Shown piece after piece: positions 55,568-63,896 of a DNA stretch of 64,000 nucleotides. Where the stretch lies: the NCBI RefSeq assembly GCF_900115075.1, contig NZ_FOVG01000002.1, forward strand, positions 186,001 through 250,000, in the 5' to 3' direction. Source of the DNA: Candidatus Pantoea varia. GTDB lineage: Bacteria > Pseudomonadota > Gammaproteobacteria > Enterobacterales > Enterobacteriaceae. Below the pieces are notes generated by a model. It was not told the DNA's origin, searched no databases, and saw nothing but the letters and a program-made list of their open reading frames with translations. Both the position numbers and the translations under genes were made by a program. The stretch's first letter is position 1. The number at the start of each line of letters is the position of its first letter.

Positions 55568-55954
55568 TTAGCGACGGATGGCAATCGCTTCGATTTCGAT
55601 TTTCACATCTTTTGGCAGACGCGCCACTTCGACACAGGAACGCGCCGGGAAGTGAGCCTCATGCTCGGTGAAAAACGCCTCATAAGTCGCGTTGACCGTG
55701 GCGAAATCATTTAAGTCCTTCACGAATACCGTGGTCTTCACGATGTCGCCGACCTTCAGACCCGCGGCTTCAACAATCGCCTTCACGTTTTCCAGTGACT
55801 GACGCGCCTGTGCGGCAACGTCATCCGCCACCTGGCCGGTCGCCGGATCCACCGGGATCTGACCTGAGGTGATGATCATGCTGCCCAGATCAACACCCTG
55901 AACATAGGGGCCGATAGCGGCAGGGGCTTTTGCAGTACTGATTTCACGAGACAT
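55568..55954 (-). CDS. ridA: 2-iminobutanoate/2-iminopropanoate deaminase RidA
   Basis: Hydrolyses reactive enamine/imine intermediates released by PLP enzymes such as threonine dehydratase. It is 128 aa from the second of two adjacent ATGs, which has GGAG 5 nt upstream and matches the E. coli length. Conserved residues include the Arg in FPARSCVEVARLPKDVKIEIEAIA and GPYVQGVDLGSMIITSGQIPVDP. It lies downstream of pyrBI on the same strand as in E. coli. Confidence 0.96.
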   Translation of the reverse strand: MSREISTAKAPAAIGPYVQGVDLGSMIITSGQIPVDPATGQVADDVAAQARQSLENVKAIVEAAGLKVGDIVKTTVFVKDLNDFATVNATYEAFFTEHEAHFPARSCVEVARLPKDVKIEIEAIAIRR

Positions 55955-56026
55955 CATTGCTCCTTTGATTACGTCGTCAGGCGGCGATGCCGCCGGTGCT
56001 GCCCATTATAGGGTCGGGCAGGGCGA

Positions 56027-56491
56027 TTACCAGTGACCCAGCACCACATGCCGGGCGAACTCTTTCTCGCAATATTTGCACTTCAGATGCACATCGTCGG
56101 CGCGCTGCTTCACGGCAAAGCTGGAGAAGACCGGCTCGCTTCGGCTGATGCAGTTGCTGTTAGGGCAGGTCAGCACCCGTTCAACGTGATCTGGCAGCGT
56201 CGGGGCGATCTTCGCCACAACTTCATAGTCGTCGATGCGGTTAACCGTGGCATGGGGCGCATAGACCGCCAGCTGATTCACCTGATCGTCGGTGAGGAAG
56301 GTGTTCTCAATCTTGATCAAATCTTTACGGCCCATCTCGCCCGAGGGCAGATTCAGACCGATGGTAATGCGCTGATCGGTTTCGGTCAGCCGGAACAGAG
56401 AGAGCAATTTAAAGCCGATCTGCGCCGGAATATGGTCGATGACCGTGCCACGTTTGATCGCTTCGACCTGCAATTTGTTGTCCTGCGTCAT
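56027..56491 (-). CDS. pyrI: Aspartate carbamoyltransferase regulatory subunit
   Basis: Regulatory chain of ATCase that binds CTP and UTP (inhibition) and ATP (activation). It is 154 aa. The N-terminal allosteric domain contains [18 protein letters not shown]. The C-terminal zinc domain has four Cys: CPNSNC and CKYCEKEF. It starts 11 nt after pyrB, in one operon. Confidence 0.96.
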   Translation of the reverse strand: MTQDNKLQVEAIKRGTVIDHIPAQIGFKLLSLFRLTETDQRITIGLNLPSGEMGRKDLIKIENTFLTDDQVNQLAVYAPHATVNRIDDYEVVAKIAPTLPDHVERVLTCPNSNCISRSEPVFSSFAVKQRADDVHLKCKYCEKEFARHVVLGHW

Positions 56492-56502
56492 GGGGGTTCT
56501 CC

Positions 56503-57438
56503 TTACAGGGCGAGTTCGCTGTTTAAAACCAGTGCCAGCAGAGCCTGGCGTGCATAGATGCCGTTACCCGCCTGCTGGAAATACCAGGCGTAAGGGGTGT
56601 GATCGACATCGGTGGTGATCTCGTCGATGCGCGGCAGCGGATGCAGCACCTTCATGTTGTCGCGCGCCGTACTCAGATCGGCGGCGCGCAGAATGAACTG
56701 CGCTTTGACATTGGCATATTCGGACGGGTCGAGCCGCTCTTTCTGCACCCGCGTCATGTAGAGAATATCGAGCTGCGGCATCACCTCTTCAAAGCTGTCG
56801 TGCCGTGACCAGGCGATGTTCTTCTCATCGAGCATGTCGATGATATAGGCCGGCATCGCCAGCGCATCGGGCGCGATAAAGAAGAAGCGGTTGCCGTCAA
56901 ACTTCGCCAGTGCCTGGGTCAGGGAGTGGACGGTTCGGCCATATTTCAGGTCGCCGACCATCGCCACATTCAGCTGACCAAGACGGCCCTGGGTCTCCTG
57001 AATGGTGAAGAGATCGAGCAGCGTCTGGGTCGGATGCTGGTTCGCGCCGTCACCGGCATTGAGAATCGGGATACCGCCGGAGAACTCGGTCGCCAGCCGC
57101 GCCGCGCCTTCCTGCGGATGACGCATCACGATTGCATCGACGTAGGTGCCGATCACTGAAATGGTGTCGGCCAGGGTTTCGCCTTTCTTGCCCAGCGAGG
57201 TATTACTGCCGTCAGCAAAGCCGACCGCTGACGCGCCGAGGCGATGGATCGCCGTTTCAAACGACAGGCGGGTGCGGGTTGAGGCCTCAAAGAAGCAACT
57301 GGCGATAACCTTGTGCTTCAGCAGTTCCGGCTGCGGATGGGCTTTCAGCCTGGCGGCGGTGTCCAGCGCCAGTTCCAGCTCTTCACGACTGAGGTCGTTG
57401 ATTGAAATAATGTGCTTGCGATATAGCGGGTTAGCCAT
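56503..57438 (-). CDS. pyrB: Aspartate carbamoyltransferase catalytic subunit
   Basis: Catalyses the first committed step of pyrimidine synthesis, carbamoyl phosphate plus aspartate. It is 311 aa, as in E. coli, starting [15 protein letters not shown]. The carbamoyl-phosphate loop is [12 protein letters not shown], followed by [38 protein letters not shown] and VLHPLPR. It is preceded by a leader peptide and attenuator, so expression should respond to UTP. Confidence 0.97.
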   Translation of the reverse strand: MANPLYRKHIISINDLSREELELALDTAARLKAHPQPELLKHKVIASCFFEASTRTRLSFETAIHRLGASAVGFADGSNTSLGKKGETLADTISVIGTYVDAIVMRHPQEGAARLATEFSGGIPILNAGDGANQHPTQTLLDLFTIQETQGRLGQLNVAMVGDLKYGRTVHSLTQALAKFDGNRFFFIAPDALAMPAYIIDMLDEKNIAWSRHDSFEEVMPQLDILYMTRVQKERLDPSEYANVKAQFILRAADLSTARDNMKVLHPLPRIDEITTDVDHTPYAWYFQQAGNGIYARQALLALVLNSELAL

Positions 57439-57470
57439 AGATTTCTCCTCTGCGCGGCCGGATTGCGGAC

Positions 57471-57500
57471 AAAAAAAAGCCCCTGCTTAAGGGGCTTTTT
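57471..57500 (-). terminator. pyrBI attenuator
   Basis: On the minus strand the stem GCCCCT/AGGGGC with loop TAAGC is followed by eight T, about 30 nt before the pyrB start. The stop codon of the leader peptide is inside the loop, so a ribosome close behind RNA polymerase would melt the hairpin. This matches the UTP-sensitive attenuation of pyrBI in E. coli. Confidence 0.85.
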
Positions 57501-57588
57501 TATGATCGGGTCGATGACCGAAAGAAACAGCAGCACCGCCTGCGGTCAGGCGTGATTGAGCGTCAAATTGTCCGCTGAGCTGTAGCAT
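57487..57588 (-). CDS. pyrL: pyrBI operon leader peptide
   Basis: A 33-codon frame starts at ATG 57588 with GGAGG six nt upstream and begins MLQLSGQFDAQSRL. It ends at TAA 57487-57489, in the loop of the attenuator. The E. coli PyrL is 44 residues and differs in sequence, as is usual for leader peptides; the position and coupling to the terminator identify it. A U-rich pause stretch lies between the start and the hairpin (GCTGTTTCTTTC). Confidence 0.75.
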   Translation of the reverse strand: MLQLSGQFDAQSRLTAGGAAVSFGHRPDHKKAP

Positions 57589-57661
57589 ATTTCCTCCGGC
57601 AAATTGGGCCGCATTATACCCGTTCACGGAGGAGCAGCAAGAGGAAAACGTTTGCGGTGCC

Positions 57662-58669
57662 TCAGCGCTGGCCCAGTGTGGCGACCATAACCGCCTTAAT
57701 AGTGTGCATCCGGTTCTCGGCCTGGTCGAACACGATGCTGTGTGGTGACTCGAACACCTCGTTGCTCACTTCCATGCCGTTGGGCAGATCGTACTGCTCT
57801 GCCATCTGCTGGCCCAGCGTGGTCTGATCGTCGTGGAAAGCAGGCAGGCAGTGCAGAAATTTAACCTGCGGGTTGCCGGTCAGATCGAGCATCGCGCGGT
57901 TAACCTGATAGTCACGCAGCAGGGCGATACGCTCGGCCCAGACTTCTTTAGCTTCGCCCATCGACACCCAGACGTCGGTGTAAATAAAGTCAGCGCCTTT
58001 CACGCCGTCAGCAATGTTTTCTGTGAGGGTGATTTTACCGCCGGTCTGCTGCGCGGCTGCGCGGCACTGCGCCACCAGTTCGTCCTCTGGCCAGCAGCTC
58101 TTCGGTGCCACCAGACGCAGATCCAGACCCACCAGTGCGGCGGCTTCCAGCATGGTGTTGCCCATGTTGTTGCGCGCATCACCCACATAAACCAGCGTCA
58201 TCTCGCTGAGCTTTTTACCTGGCAGATGCTCCTGCATGGTCAGCAGGTCGGCCAGCAGTTGAGTCGGATGAAACTCGGTGGTCAGGCCGTTCCACACCGG
58301 CACACCGGCGTGTTCCGCCAGCGTCTCCACCAGTTCCTGACCGTAACCACGATACTGAATGCCATCGTACATCCGGCCCAGTACCCGCGCGGTGTCGCGC
58401 ATCGACTCTTTATGGCCAATCTGACTGCCATTCGGGCCCAGATAAGTGACGTTTGCACCCTGATCGTAAGCGGCAACTTCGAAAGAGCATCGGGTACGGG
58501 TCGAGTCTTTTTCGAAGATGAGCGCGATGTTTTTACCTTTCAGATGCTGCACTTCCTGGGCGCTTTTTTTCGCCTGTTTCAATTCAGCTGAAAGGGAGAG
58601 CAGGTGATCAATTTCGGCGGGAGTAAAATCCAGAAGCCTGAGGAAATGGCGTTGATACAGCTGACTCAT
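57662..58669 (-). CDS. argI: Ornithine carbamoyltransferase
   Basis: Makes citrulline from ornithine and carbamoyl phosphate in arginine synthesis. It is 335 aa. Motifs: [16 protein letters not shown], the HPTQ sequence in [20 protein letters not shown], and HCLPAFHD with the catalytic Cys. The argF and argI copies of E. coli cannot be told apart here; the neighbours pyrBI and rraB support argI. ARG boxes cover its promoter. Confidence 0.95.
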   Translation of the reverse strand: MSQLYQRHFLRLLDFTPAEIDHLLSLSAELKQAKKSAQEVQHLKGKNIALIFEKDSTRTRCSFEVAAYDQGANVTYLGPNGSQIGHKESMRDTARVLGRMYDGIQYRGYGQELVETLAEHAGVPVWNGLTTEFHPTQLLADLLTMQEHLPGKKLSEMTLVYVGDARNNMGNTMLEAAALVGLDLRLVAPKSCWPEDELVAQCRAAAQQTGGKITLTENIADGVKGADFIYTDVWVSMGEAKEVWAERIALLRDYQVNRAMLDLTGNPQVKFLHCLPAFHDDQTTLGQQMAEQYDLPNGMEVSNEVFESPHSIVFDQAENRMHTIKAVMVATLGQR

Positions 58670-58691
58670 ACAACACTCCGGTAATCATCAA

Positions 58692-58735
58692 AATGAATTA
58701 AAATTCAATTTAACCGTATGAATATGCATTTTCAA
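58692..58735 (-). promoter_or_regulatory. argI promoter with ARG boxes
   Basis: AATGAATTAAAATTCAAT (58692-58709) is a near-perfect ARG box. A second, weaker box (TATGAATATGCATTTTCA, 58717-58734) lies next to it. On the minus strand -35 TTGAAA (58735-58730) and -10 TAAATT (58712-58707), spaced 17 bp, overlap both boxes, so ArgR bound with arginine would block RNA polymerase. Confidence 0.85.
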
Positions 58736-58829
58736 GTGTAAGGCTAATAAACTTTTCGTTTTGTGTAGTGGCGCGACAGGCAGTGTGGGAAAATAATTGA
58801 TTATTGCCGAACTCAGAGAGGACATCGTC

Positions 58830-59252
58830 ATGGCATATGAAGCATTACTGGAAGAGCAGCAGGAAGAGACACGGCAGATTATTGAAGAGCTGCTGGAGGA
58901 TGGCAGCGATCCTGATGCGCTCTACACCATCGAGCACCATCTCTCATGCAATAACTTTGATTCGCTGGAAAAAGCCGCCGTTGACGCCTTCAAGCTGGGT
59001 TATGAAGTGACCGAGCCGGAAGAGCTGGAGCTGGAAGATGGCACCACGGTGATGTGCGTCGACATCATCAGCGAATCCGCGCTCAAGCCGGAGCTGATTG
59101 ATGTGCAGGTTGAGCAGCTGGTGAATCTGATTGGCAAGTACAACGTCGATTACGACGGCTGGGGAACCTATTTCGAAGATCCCGATGCTGAAGATGAAAA
59201 CGAAGATGACGACGCCATCGAAGATAAAGATGATGATGGTATTCGCCACTAA
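58830..59252 (+). CDS. rraB: Ribonuclease E inhibitor RraB
   Basis: Binds the C-terminal half of RNase E and dampens mRNA decay. The start [16 protein letters not shown] at 58830 (AGAGG 9 nt upstream) gives 140 aa, as the E. coli protein is 138; an ATT/ATG-less extension upstream is not supported. Conserved segments are [23 protein letters not shown] and [19 protein letters not shown] with a highly acidic tail. It is divergent from argI. Confidence 0.95.
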   Translation: MAYEALLEEQQEETRQIIEELLEDGSDPDALYTIEHHLSCNNFDSLEKAAVDAFKLGYEVTEPEELELEDGTTVMCVDIISESALKPELIDVQVEQLVNLIGKYNVDYDGWGTYFEDPDAEDENEDDDAIEDKDDDGIRH

Positions 59253-59306
59253 GTAGCCGGGGCGGAGAGTTCTCCGCCTGTCACTTCTGCCACTCCTTTT
59301 GACATC

Positions 59307-60068
59307 ATGAACTACGCACCCTTACTCGAACCGATCTACCAGTTTCTGCACTGCCGCACGCCACAGGCCTGGATTGATGAGGCGCGCAAACCGGAAAATC
59401 TGACCCTGCTGTTAACCGACCACCTGGTGTGCGAGCTTAAGGCCGCGCAGACCGCGGTGTGGTTAATCCGTAAATACGTTGCTGACAAACCCAGCGGCGA
59501 CGCCATTCTGGCGTGGCTGAAACCTTATGAAGATTTTATCTTCCGCGAAGATGGCGATAGCGACTTTATCAACGCCCATAAGAACCTGACGAAACGCATC
59601 ATCGTGCGCAATGCGCTACCGTGGGCGGATGAGCTGGTGGAGAAGATGGTGCTGCTGATTAAAGAGGAACTGCATCACTTCTATCAGGTATGGGAAATTA
59701 TGCAGTTGCGCGGGCTGGTTTATCAGAAGATCACCTCCAGCCGTTATGCCAAATCGCTGCTGCGTGAAGTCACCACCCATGAACCGGAAACGCTGGTGGA
59801 TAAGCTGATATGCGGCGCTTACATCGAGGCGCGCTCCTGCGAACGTTTCGCCAGTCTGGCACCCTGGCTTGATGACGAACTGGCGAAGTTCTATCTGTCG
59901 CTGTTGCGCTCAGAGGCGCGGCATTATCAGGACTATTTGACGCTGGCGGCGCAGATTGCCGGTAAAGATATCGTGCCACGGGTGCAGGCGATTGGGGTAA
60001 CAGAAGGGCGGTTAATCAGCGAACCCGACAACGAATTACGCTTTCACAGCGGCGTTCCGGCATTCTGA
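59307..60068 (+). CDS. miaE: tRNA 2-methylthio-N6-isopentenyladenosine(37) hydroxylase MiaE
   Basis: Di-iron monooxygenase that hydroxylates ms2i6A37 in tRNA using O2. It is 253 aa. The iron ligands fit the motifs IKEELHHFYQVWE (ExxH) and LRSEARHYQDYL (ExxH), together with CELKAAQTAV and GAYIEARSCERF. E. coli lacks miaE; Salmonella has it beside rraB, as here. Confidence 0.94.
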   Translation: MNYAPLLEPIYQFLHCRTPQAWIDEARKPENLTLLLTDHLVCELKAAQTAVWLIRKYVADKPSGDAILAWLKPYEDFIFREDGDSDFINAHKNLTKRIIVRNALPWADELVEKMVLLIKEELHHFYQVWEIMQLRGLVYQKITSSRYAKSLLREVTTHEPETLVDKLICGAYIEARSCERFASLAPWLDDELAKFYLSLLRSEARHYQDYLTLAAQIAGKDIVPRVQAIGVTEGRLISEPDNELRFHSGVPAF

Positions 60069-60074
60069 TAAGAG

Positions 60075-60107
60075 TAAACGGCGCTCTTACGATGGCCGTT
60101 TATTTTT
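60075..60107 (+). terminator. Terminator of miaE
   Basis: Stem TAAACGGC/GCCGTTTA with a 12-nt loop, followed by TTTTT, 6 nt after the miaE stop. Confidence 0.72.
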
Positions 60108-60298
60108 CATATTGAATCGGATTGATTTCATTGATAATAAAAAGATAAATATTAACCATTAATCTAATGGGAACACGTTACTTCCACTAAATATTATTTG
60201 AGTCACTCCTCACAGAATATTTTATCTCTTCTGTTTTTTCTTTGTGGAGTAATTATAGTGTTCTTGCCGGATTAGGATTGTTATTTTTTAAAGCAAAA

Positions 60299-60351
60299 CC
60301 TGATTCATAATTCCTCTTTGCCAGAGAGGGTTGTGAATCAGGTTTTTTTTT
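60299..60351 (+). terminator. Orphan intrinsic terminator, perhaps ending a small RNA
   Basis: CCTGATTCA/TGAATCAGG (9 bp) encloses an inner stem CCTCT/AGAGG and is followed by nine T. miaE already has its own terminator 190 bp upstream, and no gene lies between, so a separate short transcript may end here. Possible starts are TTGAGT-17-TTTATC at 60198-60226 or TATAGT at 60254-60259, giving RNA of about 85-120 nt. The rest of the gap (60108-60439) also contains an 8-bp inverted repeat GAAAAAGT...ACTTTTTC at 60369-60392, upstream of the porin gene. Confidence 0.7.
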
Positions 60352-60439
60352 GCATCGGGTATAGCCGGGAAAAAGTATTTAGCGACTTTTTCGGGCGGCC
60401 AGTTTTGCTAACAAGCATTTAATGGAAGGAGTCATGAAA

Positions 60440-61768
60440 ATGAGGGGAACGCGCTGTATTCCGTTATTTATTTTACTTTTTTTGCCGCCACCTGGCGCAT
60501 GGGCTGATTTTTCCGACGCATTATCATTCTCTGACAATGCTTTCCTTCGTGATTCGCAACTCGATCTCAGACTGCGTAATTACTGGAAGTATCTCAAGGA
60601 AAATGAAGCGCAGCCTACCACCGTTCATAATGCCTGGGGACAGGCGGCAAGCCTGAATTTTCGTTCTGGTTATCAGTGGGACTGGCTGGGTTTCGATGCA
60701 ACGTATACCCGAGCGATCAGGCTGGGAGCCAGCGACTACTTTGCCACGCGCGGCCTGCTTTACGACAGCGGCGGTAATCAGCAAAAAGCTGACGCGCACG
60801 GCTTTAGCAAGTTTGGTGAGCGCTATCTGAAAGTAAAGCTGGGGGACGGGCACGCGGGATTTAAAGGAAAAGCGGGCTGGCAGGAGTTAAAAAACATCGG
60901 TGTACTGACCACCACGGACCGCTTGTCACGCAACAGTTACTCAGGCTTTAGCGGCGCGCTGAACGTGCAGAAGGTACGGCTCGATTTGGCCTACGTGACC
61001 AAAACGCTTCGCCACGACTCGCCGGAGAGTCTTGCCCTGCAAACCCAGGACCGACGAAACATTCATGCGATCTATACCGGCGCACTGAGCTATACCGGTG
61101 ATCGCGCACATCTCGCCTACGCATTTGGCGAAGCGGAAGCCTACGAGCGGCGTCATGTTATTGAAGTGAATTACTCGCTCTCGCCGAACTGGCGATTGTC
61201 CTCTCAAATTTATGGCAGTCAGGGGCTGGAAAATTATAAAAGCATGGCGGCCAGCAAAAGATCGTTCGATAACCACGCATGGCACTATGTCGGTGAGGCA
61301 GACTGGATTAACGACAGATGGACACAGAAATTCGCTGCCGCCTGGACTTCGGCGCCCAAACATAATGCGGTGGGATATTATGTGCGCCCGCTGACAAAAA
61401 ATACCCGTGGGCGTTTCAATGCCCTGACCTCTGCCGGAAAAGATTATACCCGTGATAAAGAAATGGCGCTGGTGTCGCAGACGGAATTTGAAATTGCAAA
61501 AGGCATTTTTAGCGGCTTTCAGATTAACTATGGGCAGTTTAATTACCGTAATACGCGTATACGTTCGGGGGAGGTGGCGCTCGTAAACCGCTTCGTCGAA
61601 CCCCATCCGGTTCTGAAGAATTTATCGGTCTTTACGCTATTCGGTTATGGCTGGTCATATAAAAATAATAAAGAAACGCCAGTTTTTAATGCGCAAGGAA
61701 AATATATGCGTTCTCCCAGTCTTTCTGCAGAGATTGCGGTTGAGTATAAATTAAACCTGTTCAGATAA
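60440..61768 (+). CDS. OprD-family outer-membrane porin
   Basis: Probable 18-strand substrate-selective porin (OprD/ChiP-like), 442 aa. I chose ATG 60440, 8 nt after AAGGAG, which leaves a signal peptide MRGTRCIPLFILLFLPPPGAWA; ATGs at 60422 and 60434 are alternatives. Typical start of the mature protein is DFSDALSFSDNAFLRDSQLDLRLRNYWKYLKE. Alternating aromatic strands run through to YKLNLFR; the last residue is Arg instead of the usual terminal Phe. It is followed 10 nt later by an exported phosphatase, so they are probably one operon. The substrate is unknown. Confidence 0.88.
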   Translation: MRGTRCIPLFILLFLPPPGAWADFSDALSFSDNAFLRDSQLDLRLRNYWKYLKENEAQPTTVHNAWGQAASLNFRSGYQWDWLGFDATYTRAIRLGASDYFATRGLLYDSGGNQQKADAHGFSKFGERYLKVKLGDGHAGFKGKAGWQELKNIGVLTTTDRLSRNSYSGFSGALNVQKVRLDLAYVTKTLRHDSPESLALQTQDRRNIHAIYTGALSYTGDRAHLAYAFGEAEAYERRHVIEVNYSLSPNWRLSSQIYGSQGLENYKSMAASKRSFDNHAWHYVGEADWINDRWTQKFAAAWTSAPKHNAVGYYVRPLTKNTRGRFNALTSAGKDYTRDKEMALVSQTEFEIAKGIFSGFQINYGQFNYRNTRIRSGEVALVNRFVEPHPVLKNLSVFTLFGYGWSYKNNKETPVFNAQGKYMRSPSLSAEIAVEYKLNLFR

Positions 61769-61778
61769 GGGAAATACG

Positions 61779-62564
61779 ATGAAGAGAATAGTTAAAGTAT
61801 TGCTGATCCTTGTCATGGTGAGTGCTGTGGCAGGCGAAGCCTTCGCCACCGATGTCACTCTCTACGTTACGCGGCATGGTAAAACGATGTTCAACACGGT
61901 GCATCGCGCGCAGGGATGGGCAGATACCCCGCTAACGCCAGCAGGCGTTGAGGTGGCAGAGAAGTTGGGACGCGGCTTACAGACCGTGCCCTTTATCGCC
62001 GTCTGGTCCAGTGATGCTGGCAGAGCGAGACAAACCGCGCAGCTAGTCATGCATCAATGGACAACACGACTACCGTTAAACGAACTGAGGGGGTTGCGTG
62101 AAGTGGGCTTTGGGCTTTATGAGGGCGATCTGGATAAGAATATGTGGGACGCCGCCGCCCGGCAGGCCGGTTTTGCATCCGAAACAGCGCTAATGAAGGC
62201 CTTTGCTGATGGAAAGATTCATATCGATCGGATGATAGACGCTATCCGCCAGGCGGAAGCGTCCGGCACGTCTTCACTTGAAGGCATTAAATCGGCAGGG
62301 ATGGCCGAAAGCTATCAGCAGGTTTCGAAGCGAATGGTGGATAGCCTGACCCGGATAGCACAGCAGGCACGGCAGCAGGGAGGCGGCAACGTTTTGGTGG
62401 TCACGCACGGCATGGCGATTGCAACGCTATTGATGGCGCTTGGCGATACCTCGTTAAACCAACCGCTGGACAATGCGAGCGTGACCCGGCTGCGCTATAC
62501 CGACAGCGGTGCGTTCGTCATTGAATCCATCAACGACATGAGTTACGTAGAGCGTGGCTTATAA
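61779..62564 (+). CDS. Exported histidine phosphatase
   Basis: Histidine phosphatase superfamily (phosphoglycerate mutase-like), 261 aa, with a signal peptide ([23 protein letters not shown], cut after residue 23), so it should act in the periplasm. The catalytic phospho-histidine is H33 in [11 protein letters not shown]; the second conserved His is in [12 protein letters not shown]. The acid-base Glu would fall in [12 protein letters not shown]. It sits 10 nt after the OprD-type porin. The substrate is unknown. Confidence 0.88.
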   Translation: MKRIVKVLLILVMVSAVAGEAFATDVTLYVTRHGKTMFNTVHRAQGWADTPLTPAGVEVAEKLGRGLQTVPFIAVWSSDAGRARQTAQLVMHQWTTRLPLNELRGLREVGFGLYEGDLDKNMWDAAARQAGFASETALMKAFADGKIHIDRMIDAIRQAEASGTSSLEGIKSAGMAESYQQVSKRMVDSLTRIAQQARQQGGGNVLVVTHGMAIATLLMALGDTSLNQPLDNASVTRLRYTDSGAFVIESINDMSYVERGL

Positions 62565-63059
62565 CGTCCGCAGCATCCGCACTTCGCAGTCGACATGGCC
62601 GGTGCAGCCCATCGCGCTGTCGATATGCTCAAAGCCCAGAGACTCATAGAGTTTAATGGCCCGCGTCAGGCTGGCGGTGGTTTCCAGATAACAGCGACGG
62701 AAGCCGTGGCTGCGTGCATGTTCTATCGCCCGCAGCGCCAGCTCGCGTGCCAGACCCTGACCGCGTACCTCTGGCAGAAAGTACATCTTTTGCAGTTCGC
62801 AGATATCGGGCGCGCTGCAGGCGAGCGGCGCAACACCGCCGCCGCCAACCACTTTACCCTGATACTCAACAATCCAGTAGGCGCTCTGTTCGGCGCTGTA
62901 GAGTTCAAACAGCTGGTCGAGCTGCGGATCGGAAACGGTGTAGCCTTTGTCAGCCGTCAGGCCGAACTCCGCAGAAACGTCACGGATCACCTGGGCGATA
63001 TGCGGATTATCGGCGGCAGTAATCGGCCGCACCTGGAGGTGCTGAGAGTCAGAAATCAT
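62559..63059 (-). CDS. yjgM: GNAT-family N-acetyltransferase YjgM
   Basis: Predicted acetyltransferase, 166 aa. The acetyl-CoA site is [28 protein letters not shown], and the family signature ends [22 protein letters not shown], as in E. coli YjgM. In E. coli the gene follows rraB directly; here miaE and the porin-phosphatase pair lie between. Its stop overlaps the convergent phosphatase gene by 6 nt. The substrate is uncertain. Confidence 0.9.
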   Translation of the reverse strand: MISDSQHLQVRPITAADNPHIAQVIRDVSAEFGLTADKGYTVSDPQLDQLFELYSAEQSAYWIVEYQGKVVGGGGVAPLACSAPDICELQKMYFLPEVRGQGLARELALRAIEHARSHGFRRCYLETTASLTRAIKLYESLGFEHIDSAMGCTGHVDCEVRMLRTL

Positions 63060-63331
63060 GTTGAGATTAGATTATGCAAATCGGTTAGACATTTACCAGA
63101 AGTAACATTATCGTCATGTAAAAGCAATATTGCTGATAATGCAGTGAGGCTTTAAAAGCATTCATTTTTTCTAAAATGACTGGAAAATATATTTTATTAT
63201 TTACCTATTACCAGATTCATTAATAAGGGATGGTTTCTATAACCTGGCCTTAATCGTACTGTTTACTTCAAAATAAATTATGTTTCTCTTATTTGAATTC
63301 AATCAAAATTACTGACGGTTACTCCTGTAAG

Positions 63332-63362
63332 TTAATACCTTTAATGCTAATTAAAGGATTAA
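63332..63362 (+). promoter_or_regulatory. Hairpin burying the hcp ribosome binding site
   Basis: TTAAT (63332-63336) pairs with ATTAA (63358-63362) and CCTTTAAT (63338-63345) with ATTAAAGG (63350-63357), giving 13 bp with one bulged A and a 4-nt loop GCTA. The Shine-Dalgarno AAAGGA (63353-63358) is inside the right arm, 8 nt before the ATG. Translation of hcp should be blocked until the stem opens. The rest of 63060-63331 is AT-rich with no gene seen. Confidence 0.65.
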
Positions 63363-63366
63363 TTTC

Positions 63367-63846
63367 ATGGCAATTCCAGCGTACCTCTGGCTGAAAGATG
63401 ATGGTGGCGCAGATATCAAAGGGGCAGTTGATGTCCAGCATCGTGAAGGAAGTATTGAAGTTCTTAGTTTCATGCATGGGTTGAGCATACCTGTCGATCC
63501 TCACACCGGTAAACTCACAGGGACGCGTGTTCACAGTGCATTAGAATTCGAAAAAGAATTCGACTCATCCAGCCCTTATCTCTATAAAGCAGTCTCCTAC
63601 GGGCAAACACTCAAGTCAGCTGAAATAAAATGGTATCGTATTAATCACGCGGGCCAGGAAGAGGAGTACTTCAATATGTTCATGGAAGGGGTGAAAGTGG
63701 TGTCGGTTAATCCACTCATGCATAACATTAAATCGATAGAAAATATGAACCATCTTGAGTCAGTAACGCTTCGCTACGAAAAAATCACCTGGAAGTACTG
63801 CGATGGCAACATTCAGCACTCCGATTCATGGAAGGAACGCACATAA
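63367..63846 (+). CDS. hcp: Type VI secretion Hcp-family protein
   Basis: Hcp forms the hexameric tube expelled by type VI secretion systems and can carry effectors. It is 159 aa, beginning MAIPAYLWLKDDGGADIKGAVDV; the segments IEVLSFMHGLSIPVDPHTGKLTGTRVHSALEFEKEFDSSSPYLYKAVSYGQTL and EYFNMFMEGVKVVSVNP follow the family. It seems to be an orphan hcp with an adjacent cargo gene, as no other T6SS core gene is seen within the window. An AT-rich upstream region suggests acquisition. Confidence 0.92.
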   Translation: MAIPAYLWLKDDGGADIKGAVDVQHREGSIEVLSFMHGLSIPVDPHTGKLTGTRVHSALEFEKEFDSSSPYLYKAVSYGQTLKSAEIKWYRINHAGQEEEYFNMFMEGVKVVSVNPLMHNIKSIENMNHLESVTLRYEKITWKYCDGNIQHSDSWKERT

Positions 63847-63896
63847 TTCGACTATTAATGGCTCAGCAATTCTATGAGTCATTTTAAGGAGCGTGT

